64,000 bases of DNA, from positions 938,646 to 1,002,645 of the forward strand of contig CM034597.1 in assembly GCA_020091685.1 (NCBI GenBank), given 5' to 3'. Source of the stretch: Lutjanus erythropterus. Taxonomy: Eukaryota > Chordata > Actinopteri > Lutjaniformes > Lutjanidae. Made by a program: the position numbers and the translations under genes. Below the pieces are notes generated by a model, which made no database searches, had not been told where the DNA came from, and worked only from the letters and a program-made list of their open reading frames with translations. Shown here piece by piece: positions 10,416-21,869 of this stretch (within the stretch, counting starts at the first letter, position 1; each line of letters begins with the position of its first letter).

Positions 10416-10879
10416 CAGGGGTGGGCAATTAGAATTATATAATTATAGGGATAGGGAAACACAAATAATATAAGGTCCTGTTAACGGCCAAACCTCTAAT
10501 CATGGAATGATCAGAAGTGTTCTTTATAGGGTTCTTCTACTGTTGGTCACTCTTTCTGAATTGCCATGTTGAATCGTGGGCTAATATTTTGTTGGCAATG
10601 TCCAAAACTTGTTTTTTTTTATGTTTTACAGTGTTCCATGCATGAGGTTGCAATGATAGTAGCAGCTAACGCAGTAGAAAATAGAACATAACCAACATGG
10701 ATGTACAGCACTGAGTGAATAAAGTTACAGTTTAATATAAAAGACACAGTACATACAGTTCATACCTTTCTAAATAACAGTTTAATGGTAAGCAAAATAT
10801 TCTTGACTATCTTTGCGGGCTACATGAAACCTTTCAGGGGGCTGCATCTGGCCCCCAGGCCGCATTTTGGCCTGGTCTG
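10416..10879. mobile_element. Non-autonomous hAT element R8, copy 1
   Basis: Begins caggggtgggcaa and ends with an inverted match (ggcctggtctg). Flanking 8-mers tccaacac and tcctacat agree at 6 of 8. The interior is the reverse complement of the element at 20533-21032. 464 bp, no coding capacity. Confidence 0.65.
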
Positions 10880-10955
10880 TCCTACATGCTAGAAAGAGGA
10901 GAGTGAGACAAGGTGTTTGTAATCTGCTAGATGCCACTACATCTGACACTCCTAC

Positions 10956-11970
10956 GACGGATTTGAAAACCTATTATGGTAGAACACAGGTGGGGCTCAG
11001 ACACTGCTCACTGCTAATGCCTGAAGAGGAGACGACCATTCCAGTGTGTTGGAAAGTGCTGACATCTATGGCGGAATCCTGTCTGAAACAAGCTGTGAAA
11101 CTCTGAGGTGGCTCCATGTGGATCACAGGCTCCTCTATCACGTCCACGAGGACGAGCCTCAACCCTGCTCCTCTTTCCCCGCTGTGGTGGTGAGGCTTTG
11201 TGACTAAATAACGCACAACATGTTCTGACAGGAAACACTGACTATTCTCAGTGCTTCATCTGTGTTGCCAGGGGAGGATGTCAGTCAGTCAGGGCTCATT
11301 ACATCTAAACACTTGTCTTATTTATTGTGCTCTACATGTGAAAGGACTTACAGAATGTCATTGTTGACCTTTGCATTACAACCTAACCCACCATTATGAT
11401 GAGGTGCCTCTCAAGGTGTCTTTCCTCTGGTTTAGTGAATGTCAGTGTCACCATGAAGTTGCCCTTGTTCTTTGTTCCTTGAACAACAAGTGTGTTCCTG
11501 AACGAAGCTAAGCACTTTACAAAACAAGTACATTAAATAGAACTTGACTTCTCTATGGTACACATGAAGAAAGACTCACTGAATGCAGTGCCATGACTTT
11601 GTGACACCACATATGCAAAAGCATCATGAAGCAGCACCATTATGACACTCATACACACTGAGGGAAGGTCTGTGAGAGGTCCCTGAATGTAATGAAATAT
11701 GTTATTAGTTAATTATTAATTATTAAGTTCACAGTGGGATGAACTGACCTCAAATCTGAGACCAGGGGCTTTCAAACTGTGAGAAATGTTTTCCAATGTT
11801 ATAATATCTCGGGTCAGACCTGCCAACATCACTTTTTTTTCTCCCACATTTCAAGGCTAACTCCTTGTGTGTTCCCATTTTGTTCTTTCTGCCGGGACAC
11901 TGCTGGAATGTACAAGTCCCTCAAACTTTATTCTGTATAACATGGATCATTCATGGATCCATACATTTTG
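10956..11970. other. Unassigned
   Basis: Moderately GC-rich between 10990 and 11230, where open frames overlap on both strands, but no splice context or homology is recognisable. The remainder is ordinary AT-rich DNA. Confidence 0.4.
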
Positions 11971-13766
11971 TACAACTCCAATTCCAAAAAAAAAAAAAAA
12001 AAAAACTGCATTAAGCAGTTTCTATTCACGATTTGCACAACACAGTTTTGTGGGGTTGTAAATACACCTGCAAAATTGAACGCATTTTAGGTTTAGCAAG
12101 GAAACTTTTACTTGACGATCTAATGGATTTGTGTTGTGTCCACTGTGTTCAAAGGAAAGACCAAAGCCATAGATTTAAAATCAACCTTTTTGTTTTACAG
12201 GGAGTCAAGGAAGAGAAGATAAAATAGGAGTGATGTGTTCATACTCATACTCTGTGGGTTTTGTTTAACACTCTGGTTGCAGGATCCTGAATAATTTGCA
12301 GTTTGTTTAACACTTTTACTATCTGACTGTGACAGGAGGCATCTAACTTTAGATTTATTTGATAAAAATAGATATGTAAAAAAAAGTTGTGGAAGTCAAG
12401 ATCCAGATCTAAAATCACACCTCAGTTCTTGACAGAGTGAATCTGGTACTTCAAAACCTTGAGAACTACTAAATGAATCTCTATTTTTAAAATCAATTCT
12501 TTATTTTACTGGGCACCAGTGAAGAGAAAATAAAATAGGAATTATGAGTTCACATATTTTGTTTCTTGCCCATCCAATATTTCATTAGAAAAAAAAAACA
12601 AAAAAAACCAAACAAAAAAAAGTTTAAAACTGTGTATTACAAATGTATTTCCTTTCAACCTATATTCAATTAAATACAATACATAGACAAGAAATATATA
12701 ATGTTTAAACTGATAAAGTTTTTTTGCTAAGTTTTTTGTAAATATTCACTCATTCTGAGTTTGATGCCTGCAACATGTTACCAAAAAGTTGGGACAGGAG
12801 CATTTTTTACCACTGTGATATGTCAGCTTGTCTTTTCAGCGTTTGGGAACTGAGGACACTAATTGTTGAAGTCTGAAAAGTGAATTTCTTTCTTATTCTT
12901 CCTTGATATATGACTTCAGGAACTCAACAGTCCAGGGTCTCCATCTTTGTACTTTGTGCTTCTTAATGCACCACACATTGTCAGATGGAGACAGGTCTGG
13001 ACTGCAGGCAGGTCAGTTTACTATCTGAACTCTTTTACTATGTAGACACACTGTTCAAACACATGTCTTGGCATGTGACAGTTACCCATGATGCCATGGG
13101 CACTAACATAAATGCTGGATTTTTCACACCATCACAGGTGCTGTCTTTTGAAGTTAGCATTGGTAACAATCTGGACGGTCGTTTTCCTCTTTAGCCCAGA
13201 GGACACGATGTCCATGATTTGTGAAAACAATGTGAAATGTGGACTCGTCAGACCACAGTACACTTTTCCACTTTGCATCAGTCCATCTCAGATGAGCTCA
13301 GGTCCAGAGAAGTCTGCAGTGTTTCGGGATGTTGTTGATATGTCTTTCTCTTTGCATGGTAGAGTTTTAACTTACATTTGTAGATGCAGAGACAAACTGT
13401 GTTTACTGACAACAGTTTTCCAAAGTGTTCCTGAGCTCATGTAGTATCCTTTATACAATGATGTGGGTTTTTAATGCAGTTTTTCATGCAGTGCTGCCTG
13501 AGAGGTCAAAGGTCACAGACATTCACAGTTGGTTTTCAACCTTGTCCCCTATGAGCAGAGATTTCTCTGGATTCTCTGAAGATCTCTGAAGATTCTCTGG
13601 ATTCTCTGAAGATCTCTGAAGATTCTCTGGATTCTCTGAAGGCACTAAATACCCTGTTGTTGAACTGTACTGAATTAAATACCAATTGAAAACTATTCAC
13701 AAATGATTACATTCTATGTTTATTTATGTTTTACACAACATCCAAACTTTTTTCTGGAATTGACAT
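11971..13766 (-). mobile_element. Tc1/mariner-like element, decayed, transposase on minus strand
   Basis: The left end tacaactccaattcc and right end (cattctatgtttattt, then ttttacacaacatcc) are the ends of a common teleost Tc1/mariner-like family. On the minus strand, near 13215-13290, the transposase block WTDAKWKSVLWSDEST is readable; its Asp fits the first residue of the DDE/D triad. Flanking regions carry frameshifts and stops. The left third is disrupted: an A-run at 11986-12005, then unrelated sequence to about 12570. It can be described only as a pseudogene. Confidence 0.7.
13561..13640 (+). repeat. Minisatellite with nested 10-bp and 30-bp periods
   Basis: Eight consecutive 10-mers are variants of attctctgga/attctctgaa/gatctctgaa, arranged as a 30-bp unit repeated about 2.7 times. 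The array lies inside the transposase remnant and seems to have grown from a gattctctgaa-like transposon segment. Confidence 0.85.
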
Positions 13767-14317
13767 ACTTCTATCCATGGTTCAGGTACTGGTCCACATG
13801 GAACATACTGTCTGTCTCTAGTGTAGAGACGCCCTGGACTAATATTATTGACTGTGTTACCAAACAGGCAGACACATTGTGGAGATGTGAGAGGCATTTT
13901 ATACATTTCATACAAACATTCTGCACATCCCTGGGCTGATTGATGGATTATTTCTATAATGGCACTGTCTGTGGATGGCAACAGACACATTAATCAAAAG
14001 ACATGTCTTGGCATGTCATTATCAGGGTCTGATCACAGACATTGTGGCGAGTCACACTAGACCTAAGCATGACTCATATGTATATGTATATGCATATTCC
14101 CCTCATCACTGGTGCCTCCCCAGGTAATTACTCTGACCTGATCAAATCCCACAAGCTATCAGTTGGGTTGCAGTGCAAGGAGAAGCACACCTACTCTTTC
14201 TCCCTCACTGAGAAATTCTGTATGTGACTTTGCACCTCACCCTAACATTACTGTTACAGGAAACATTAGTGAGATTTAGCCATACATGATTGAGCCTCGG
14301 GCAGACTCAGACTCACC
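13767..14317. other. Unassigned; exon-like open segment at 14123-14221
   Basis: After a cctccccag acceptor-like site on the plus strand, a frame reads NYSDLIKSHKLSVGLQCKEK and continues about a dozen residues to a stop near 14227. Codon content looks protein-like, but there is no partner exon or known family. It lies between two Tc1-like remnants and may be a pseudogene scrap. Confidence 0.3.
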
Positions 14318-14551
14318 CAAGGAGTGTTTTTGGATCATTCCATAACTTTTCCAGTCTTTTGGTGCACATGTTTCAACTTTTTTGACATCAGACATCACAT
14401 TCAGAATGAGTGTACATTTACAAAAAACAACAAAGTTTATCAGTTTTAACATTAAATATATTGTCTTTGTACTATAATCAATGAAACACAAGTTGTCTGT
14501 TTTTATTAATGTTTTACACCGTGTTCCAACTATTTTGGACTTGGTGTTGTA
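14318..14551 (-). mobile_element. Solo end of the same Tc1/mariner-like family, inverted
   Basis: Read on the minus strand from 14551 it begins tacaacaccaagtcc and continues through blocks matching the element at 11971-13766, such as aactgataaa and actcattctga, to near 14318. Only one end is present. Its orientation relative to the neighbour suggests two insertions or an inversion. Confidence 0.65.
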
Positions 14552-15676
14552 GATTTCTTCCCAGCAGTGATATGTAACAAATGATGCCATCCTGCTGATA
14601 GAAGCATCAGATGTATCATTCTAAGAGCAGTTACTAACTGTGTATTTTGTCAGTTAATTTGGACATCTATCGGCAGCCTCAGTCCAAAAATACCAGTAGC
14701 GACACTGAGCACCCAGAAGCCCCTTAAACCCATGCCCAGGGATGTTCATTTAGATAGCGATGATATTCAGCATGCCACATGCTGCATGTCAACTTTGAAA
14801 GCACAGGAAACACTGTACATGTGCTTGTAGAGTCACAAGAATGACCTGTCCTTTCATGTCTGGCTTTGTTTAGAGGTCACTGCTAAAATGAAAGAGGCAT
14901 CGAATGAAAAATAAGAACATCGCAAGAGAAAAATGAGCTGCCAACCAGCAGCCTTTTAGCCAAGCAATCACCATCCAGGGATGGACGTGAAGGTCGCCTG
15001 CACACTGGACACAACACCTTACACTGCTGATACCATGAGTACACACACGCAGACCAGTCAAACCCATCTTGTCTTCATACACACACTAAATTTGAATCAT
15101 GGAAAGTAGAGTGTTTGTAGCACAACTACTACAGCCATGTTTCTGCCTGTTTGCAGATATAATCCATATTCAACTACCAAAATGCAATCTTGGTGGTGCA
15201 GCAGGCAAACTTGACAAGATGCATGAAATAATAAAATCTCAATACACCAAATAATTAACAAAAGGTTGTTCAGACGCCAACTTAATGCAGCCCTGACTTT
15301 GGAGAAAGTTACTTTTATTAATGATCCCCCTTGAGACACTGAAGATACTGTGTGACATTTAATATATGAAAAGAAGGAAACATTTTAATATTTTGAATAT
15401 TTTAGATAATACTTAATGAATTTAGGAGGATTCTATCAAACTCAATCAAAAAGTCACAAGAGGACAAGGTAAAAGTGGTTATTTTGAAGGCCCCTGTGGA
15501 CAAAAGCAGTAGTTTCCCCCTTGTAATAGCCACAGCAAATAACATCAAAAATAAAATTATCTAAACAAAAATCTCCTCCTGCTTCTTTTTAACCAGCTAA
15601 AGTACCACTTACTCTAACTTGTAAACACAGGTTTGTTTCATCTGATTTTAATGAGAATCTGACCCAGTGGCAGACA
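14552..15676. other. Unassigned
   Basis: No coding, RNA or repeat feature that I can support. A minus-strand open frame at 14870-15082 has no splice or homology evidence. Confidence 0.4.
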
Positions 15677-16159
15677 TTAATGAGATAGTTCACCCTCTAC
15701 TCACCCTCATGCTGATTGAAGGTCAGGTTTAGGTTGAAAAGAATGTTGCAGAATCTCCAAAACAATGGAAGTGAATGGTGACCAGTTTTCAAATGTAAAA
15801 AACCCCCCCAAAACATCCCCAACATGCTAAATTGATGTGAAAGAAGTAATTTACACAATGTTTTTAGCCTGAATTTTCACTGTAGATCTGTCTGACCTGA
15901 GTGTGTGTGGTGTGACGGTTGGATTACACCAGATGAGCAGTATGGAGGCATTTTATGTTTTTTTTGGTTGTTTTTTACTTTTGAAAACTGGTCACCATTC
16001 ACTTCCCATTGTTTGGGAGATTGTGCGACATTGTTTTCCTGTGAAACTCCACCAGTGTTTTGTGGACTAAAAAACTAAACCTGACCATTAATCAACATGA
16101 GAGTGAGAAGATAATAATATAATAAATGATTTTTCATTTTGGGTGAACTATCCCTTTAA
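15677..16159. mobile_element. TTAA-flanked foldback MITE R9, copy 1
   Basis: TTAA at 15677-15680 and 16156-16159 with ends gagatagttcaccc and gggtgaactatcccttt. The interior is palindromic: gaatggtgaccagttttcaaa is answered by tttgaaaactggtcaccattc. The same structure occurs at 33271-33925. No coding capacity. Confidence 0.8.
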
Positions 16160-16270
16160 GATTAATGATGTAGAAACAGCTGATCTTCTCACACATTGGT
16201 TTGTTAACTTATGTTCCATAGCCAGTTATAAAACCACTTTAAGTAGCTTTTCAAATGGTATTAATAGTGC

Positions 16271-16345
16271 AGTATGACTTGGGACTTGTTTCAGGACTTG
16301 AGACTTACTTGTGACGTGCAAACCAATGACTTGGTCCCACCTCTG
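16271..16345 (-). repeat. Inverted end of the agaggtgggacc repeat
   Basis: The sequence gacttgggacttg leads into gacttggtcccacctctg. Its reverse complement starts cagaggtgggacc, matching the copy at 2057-2262. Confidence 0.5.
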
Positions 16346-18050
16346 TTTGTTAGTCCTCACATGTTTTTACACTGAAATACAGCCCAGCTGAGACCCAGAC
16401 GGAACAGATGCTTTGGTGCAGTCACTGCCCCACTCCTATGCACTTATCTACATTTAACGTCACACTCTGGATCATGTGGACATTAAAACAAGCATACACT
16501 ACAAACACAATGCTACAGGAATCTAAATACACAGATGGCAACGTGTTCACCAGAAGAAAAGCTTCTTTTGTGCAAACTTGTCGTCTTCTCTCCTACACAT
16601 CCTGCTCACCCAAATTTAACTGCATCTGTCCCCAACCAGTTCCCTTGGTTTGTTTATCTACAGAGGGCGTAGAGTGGTTGAAAATTAACAATAATAGGTT
16701 GCTAACAGCGTGTGAGTTTTGGCAGTGCAGTTCTCCTGCCACAATGGTAAGTGTAATTTCACATGTATGAGGTGCCAGGGTAAGGACATAACGAATGTAG
16801 TTTGTTCATTTAGAGCCGGGCCTCCATAAAAGATGATGAAAATATCACTGTATTTTATGTAATTTGTACACTGTGACAGCTATCCTAGAAATAGCTGTGG
16901 TGAGCTGGTGGCATTTAAAGTAGCGCAAGCTCCTCCTCACAGTGAGGGTTATTTTAAAAAGGTACAATCTGAGAAAGAAATACCAAAAGGAGACAATGAT
17001 GATCCATATTTAGCGTCTGTCTTTCCATTGCTGCTTTTGACTTTTCGATTACTTTTTTTTAATTTTTTTTATTTCACACTCTTAGCATGTTTTGGAGAAC
17101 TGTGCAGTAGAAAAATGTATAGTTCTGACTGGAAAATGGCTCAACATCTCTGTGGCTTTCTTCATTCACACTACTGGAGGAAAGTGAGAGTAAAGATGCC
17201 CAGTGCTTATGCCTGTGCAGAGGTCTCAACATAAAAGTGAGTGTACTTCACGTTCCTCAGCCTGTTAAATTTAAAAAATACAATGCTGCTGGTACCTCAC
17301 TTTTCTTAAAAGTGTCTGTATTGTAACTGGAAATATTTTTTTAAATAAATTATGCAAAAGGCAAAGAAAATGTGATTATTTTTCTACCTATTTCGGCTGT
17401 TTTGCACAGTTGGAGATGCATCTTGGTTGCTTAGCAACTATCATTGTCTCTGTCAGTAAAACTTCACAAGTGGTCTCAATTTGCAATTTCATAAAATTAA
17501 AATACAAATAATTAATTAATTAGACTCAATTAAAAATAAAGTAGGGGAGACCAGGGATGGTTGTAACATTTTTTGTCTGCACTCCTATAACTCATTGAAT
17601 GTTTGTGTTAAAGCTCTCAAATGTTGAAACAAAGTACTCTTACTTATTACAAACAGAAATATTTACAACTGTTATTTGGTTTTATTTTTGTACTCATTTT
17701 GCCTTTTGCCATAGGCTGTGATTATTTTCTGTGATGGTTCAAGGTGGAAATTTGTTATTATAATGTTAAAATAACAGATTTAAAATCCTATAAAATACCA
17801 TTAACTGTTTCCCTCTTTGAATAATTCTAGATGAAACTAAAATTTGAATCAGATCACTGATGGTTATTATCCTACAGAAATATACTGCTGTCAATATATG
17901 CAATCATAACTGTTTACTACATGCAATAGCAGCATATTGATAAATATATAAAGGTATTTTACAACTGTTAATACTGTAACTGTGTTAAATCATTTGTGTG
18001 ACACAGGCTGTGACAATCTCTATGACACAGAGATATGGTGCTGCTCCTAC
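16346..18050. other. Unassigned
   Basis: AT-rich sequence. The 120-codon plus-strand open frame from 16408 ends near a good gtaagtg donor-like site (16746), but no other gene evidence supports it. Nothing else is recognisable. Confidence 0.4.
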
Positions 18051-18140
18051 CTTAGCAATGGTCTCATGGAACTTGAAAAGCGGATCCAGAGTCTCTGGTA
18101 ATTCAGCAGAAAACTGAGCCTCTGACAGGAAACTGCTGGC
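18051..18140 (-). CDS. Candidate internal coding exon, 30 codons
   Basis: On the minus strand a strong acceptor (cttcttcccctctcttttacctcag in sense) precedes 90 open bases, followed by a good donor, gtaggag. The phase-0 reading gives 30 residues, starting ASSFLSEAQFSAELPETLDP and ending in FKFHETIAK. The other open frame gives a less protein-like product. The exon is symmetric (phase 0 to 0). It cannot join the 5100-5286 exon directly, since that one needs a phase-1 donor. It may be an upstream exon of that gene with one exon still missing, or of another gene. Protein not recognised. Confidence 0.45.
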
Positions 18141-18994
18141 CTGAGGTAAAAGAGAGGGGAAGAAGCAATTGTCAAGTATTACACCACAACAGTATTTTTC
18201 TCTGTTTCCTGTCTTTTTAAGTCCTATCATTATCTCATTCAAACGTTTTTTTCTTTTATGGGAGCACAAGTCCAAGTCAGAATGAAACAAAAGCTTACTC
18301 CTTTTCTCACTTTGTCTCTTTTCTTTTCTTATCCTTTCTATTCTAGTTTGTTCTATTCTATTCCGAGAGAGCAGTGACCTGTCAAGCTTTTGACAGGAAA
18401 CAACAGTAAATGCTCTCAAGGCCACCGAGCTGCCAGGACGTTTTGTTCCACTGCCAAATACACACATTTATGCTGTCCATGCACACGCGCACACACGCAC
18501 ACACACGCAGAGTCTCAGATACTGACACAAAGTCATGTAACTGTGCCTGCACATACCCAAAAACTCTCTCATTGTCACCTCAGCATCCTCTGTAATGTCT
18601 CCAAACAAAGCAGCTCTCATTGTGACTTCAAAGTGGCACCGCTGCCTTTGTAGTATTGTGTTTTTTTCATGGAGTCAAATTAAGCAGCAGAAATAACAAT
18701 ATCAAAGGTTCAAACACTCTATTTCTACTCATGTAGCCTGGAAATCAAGAAATATCTGACAACTCCAGTGGATCTTTGTAGTTTCAAGCACACTTCACAG
18801 CAATATTCTCCATCCAGTAATATTGTGTTTCACCCATTCTTGAGGCAAATTATGTTCTACAAAAAAAACAAACAAACAAAAAAAAACTTAAATACAAAAA
18901 CTCTAACTCCATTTTTTGGCGAAGATTTATTCTTTATGTATTTATAAAGGTGAAATATATTTAAAGTATGAAATGGTTTGGTTTGCTTTCATTT
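18141..18994. other. Unassigned; short CA-rich tract at 18481-18510
   Basis: An imperfect (CA)n tract with CG interruptions lies at 18481-18510. Two plus-strand frames run over it by composition. Nothing else supportable. Confidence 0.45.
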
Positions 18995-19470
18995 AATTAA
19001 TTTCTAAACCTGCTCTGTGCCAGAAAACAGCCTTGTCCCAGACAAGTTTTTATAACTTCAAACAATTTTAAAAGGTATTAAAAGTATAATATCTACTGAT
19101 AACACAGGTATGAAAATGTTGTGTTATAATCATCTTTGTTTTAAAATGGATTTTTAAATGAAAATGTTGTCCCTTTAAAATTGTGTTCCAGATTTAACTC
19201 ATTTTTACAAAAATATGTTTTTAACTCCTGCCTCACTTTCTGGTTTAAAAAAGGTGGAAATACTGCTCAAGCACTGATGAATTTCGACAAATTCATTCAA
19301 TAATATTGCTATCAGATGTGTCTCAACCATAAGATGTCAACTCTGTAGACCCTCTAAATCAAAGCTAAAGAAGAATTATAGTTTGAAAATGTGTATTTGG
19401 ACTTAAAATGGCTCCTCACTACAACTATGCTGTGAAATGAATGTAACATCATCAATGTGCCAAAATGACG
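18995..19470 (+). repeat. Dispersed repeat R1, copy 2 (uninterrupted)
   Basis: Matches 604-792 plus 1476-1600 in one piece, reading across the TTAA site as ccctttaaaattgtg near 19172. Continues right with a block also seen reversed at 28255-28560. It is the empty-site paralogue for the MITE at 793-1475. Confidence 0.7.
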
Positions 19471-20532
19471 TTCTTGATGTTAATACTTTTTTACACAATA
19501 TGTTTATTGGGTTTTCTTATTTTCCACAAGAACAATAATAAAAACCAACAAACATATAAGGTATATTAAAGGAAACAAACAAAACAACAGCTCATATCAA
19601 CAAACAGGAGGTTAGAGGAAACAGTCCATGTTGCAGGATAATCACTGAATCTAAAAGTTCATGTTCAGGAGACTCTTCATAAGATAATGGAGAAGAAATC
19701 AGGTTCAACATAATTCAGAACAGGCTGCCAGACTTTGTAGAACTGATCTACTTTGTCCTGTAAAATACATGTAAGATATTCCAAAGGGACCGACTCAAAT
19801 ATCGCTTTATACCAACTATTAACAGAAGGGCCCTCATTACTAATCAACTGTAATAATTTATTTTTTTTTCTAGCAGCAAATGTAAGAATATATATACCCT
19901 TTTGCTGGCTGCAGTAGTCATATTTTGGAGAGCTAAAATCAAAGACAGTGGATCCAATTCTAAATATTTATCAAATATTTTTTCCATTTTACATAATATT
20001 TCAGACCAATACATTTGTCATTTATAACAAGTCCATAGGCAGTGGGTCAAGGTACCTATTTCAGTTTTACATCTGAGACACAGAGGAGAGAGTGAGGGGT
20101 CGAAAGAATGCCTGCCAATAGGGGATATATGCATTCTGTGTATAATTTCTAACTGGATTTATATTGTCCGAGTACAGATGGATATCTTTTTGGCTTGACT
20201 CCATATAGCCTGCCATGTCTCTTCATCAATAGTCACTGACAATTCCTTCTTCCACACATCCTTGATCTCCTCAGGATGATCTATAAGGTTGGCTTTCTTG
20301 ATGATATAATGTCTTATTTGTAGGAAACAATAAAAGTCTTGTTTTGTGAGCTGGTATTCCTTTCTCAATTACTCAAATGATATTAAACTATTATTTGAAG
20401 TTAAGTCTCACAATTTTTATGAATTTTTGTCATCCCATTGTGGGAAACCAGGATCAAATGTCCCAAGCAAAAATTCAGGATTGTTAGTTTTTGGGGTAAG
20501 TGTGGAAGTTAATTTGACTCTCCCCTCCAGAC

Positions 20533-21032
20533 CAGATCTGGGCAAAATGTGGCCCAGGGGGCGGATGTGGCCCCCTGAAAGGCTTCACGTGAGCCGCAAG
20601 GCCATCATGGAAACACCAAAAGTTATAAATCTAGCAAAGACAGTCAATAGCATTTTCCTTAACATTTAACCAGTATCAGACCTTTATTTTGAAAGCGGTC
20701 AGTGTTGTGTTCATTGGTAAAGATAATGAACTGTATCTTTCATATAAAACTGTAACTTTATTCACTCAATGCTGTACATGTTCTTCTCCCTCTGCTTTCT
20801 CTGCTTCTATTGCTACAACCTGCATACAGCATGCATCATCAAGTTTTGGACATTTGAAACAAAATATTAGTCCACAATTCAATATGGCAATTCAGAAAGG
20901 GTGACCAACAGTAGAAGATTTGGCCATTTAGCGATCTGGCCATTATTATGACCTCATATCATTTTTGTCTGACCCATGTCAGCTTGATCAATATTTCATG
21001 TGGCCCCAGTGAAAAGTAATTGCTCACCCCTG
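20533..21032. mobile_element. Non-autonomous hAT element R8, copy 2, perfect 8-bp TSD
   Basis: Begins cagatctgggcaaaatg and ends ttgctcacccctg, an inverted match. It is flanked by ctccagac at 20525-20532 and 21033-21040. The interior is the reverse complement of 10416-10879. Inserted in the L1 fragment. Confidence 0.85.
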
Positions 21033-21134
21033 CTCCAGACAGTGGGCTGATCACCATGCCTTTTAAGTATTGATTGTTATTTGATTAGCACAATTGTCTC
21101 TTATGTTCTTAAAATTCTTTAAAAAGTAATAAAT

Positions 21135-21321
21135 TGAGGCGTCCCTATAGCTCAGTTGGTAGAGTGTGTGCCCCATGTACTGAGGCTGTTCGTCCTCTGC
21201 AGCAGCTGCCAGTTTGACTCCTGCCTGTGGCCTACTTGCTGCATGTCATCCCCTCTCTCTACCCCCTTCCTGTCATCTCTTCAGCTGCCACTATTGCAGT
21301 AAAGGCAAAAGACCAAAAAAC
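21135..21321 (+). mobile_element. tRNA-derived SINE (family S2), full copy
   Basis: The head has an A-box-like tagctcagttggtagag and a B-box-like gtttgactcct, then a tail through ctgcatgtcatcccctc and attgcagtaaaggc. Flanked by aaagtaataaat at 21123-21134 and 21322-21333. The tRNA-like head is not a functional tRNA. Other copies of the family are at 21705, 40131 and 56180. Confidence 0.85.
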
Positions 21322-21704
21322 AAAGTAATAAATCCTGTAGTCTACATGTAGATAATGATGTTTCAACATTCAGCCAGATAGAGGATGTTTCATTCTTTAC
21401 TCATTCAGATATAAATCTCAAGTGAGCACACAGTTGATATACTTTGATATTTGGGAAAGCTAAACCACCCACAGACCCTGGCAGCTGCAGTACCACCATC
21501 TTTAGTCTAGGTCTACGTTTACTCCATATGAAAGAGCTGAGCCAACCATTTAAGTCTTTTAGAACCCTATTCAAAAACTATATAGGAATCATTTGAATGA
21601 GATAAAGGAAACCTAGGCAACACATTCATTTTGATCAGGGCTATGTATCCTAACCAGGAAACAGGAAGTGAGGTCAAACACTCCAAATCTTGTCTTATTA
21701 GGAC

Positions 21705-21765
21705 TGACAGCCTCAGTACATGGGGCGAATGCTCTACCAACTGAGCTATGGGAGCACCCCCTCAG
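21705..21765 (-). mobile_element. S2 SINE head fragment, inverted
   Basis: Contains ctctaccaactgagctat, the reverse complement of the S2 A-box region, preceded by gactgacagcctcagtac. Tail and TSD are missing. Confidence 0.65.
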
Positions 21766-21869
21766 TGTAACCTTGATATGGTATTTGTTCAAGAATTGCG
21801 GGAGTTATAAGTCTCTCTCAAAAGCTAAAAACTGCAAGACTGGACAGGCTCATGACAATAACTTTTGAC

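Larger units (their letters stand above)
9753..10955 (+). mobile_element. TTAA-type element R4, copy 1, interrupted by two hATs
   Basis: The left part (gaaggcccagtatgagag, then a tttagtgggatttattgg block) and the right part (gctagatgccactaca near 10929) match the reversed element at 51254-52008, whose end reads ccagtggcatctagcg. Two hAT-like insertions fill 9942-10879. The terminal TTAA is mutated at the left and missing at the right. Confidence 0.5.
19488..21665 (-). pseudogene. L1-like LINE, 5'-truncated 3' end, with two insertions
   Basis: On the minus strand, the segment 21340-21665 encodes the region after the reverse transcriptase, with LGYIALIKMNVLPRF, SFIWSKRRPRLK and VVLQLPGSVGGLA blocks typical of fish L1. 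Segment 19490-20532 encodes the C-terminal part; near 20040-20100 it contains CLRCKTEIGTLTHCLW, the Cys-rich knuckle-like motif. A 3' UTR follows with AATAAA near 19500 and a short A-rich end. Stops and frameshifts are frequent. A 69-codon open piece remains at 20159-20368. The element is split by a hAT at 20533-21032 and a SINE at 21135-21321. Confidence 0.75.

Noticed and set aside
17985-18467. 160-codon minus-strand open frame
   Set aside because: The frame crosses a strong donor and acceptor, so only the 90-nt exon at 18051-18140 is considered. The rest is probably intron.
21135-21321. tRNA-like sequence with A and B boxes
   Set aside because: It is the head of a SINE: it continues into a SINE tail, has a target duplication and recurs three more times, so it is not a functional tRNA gene.
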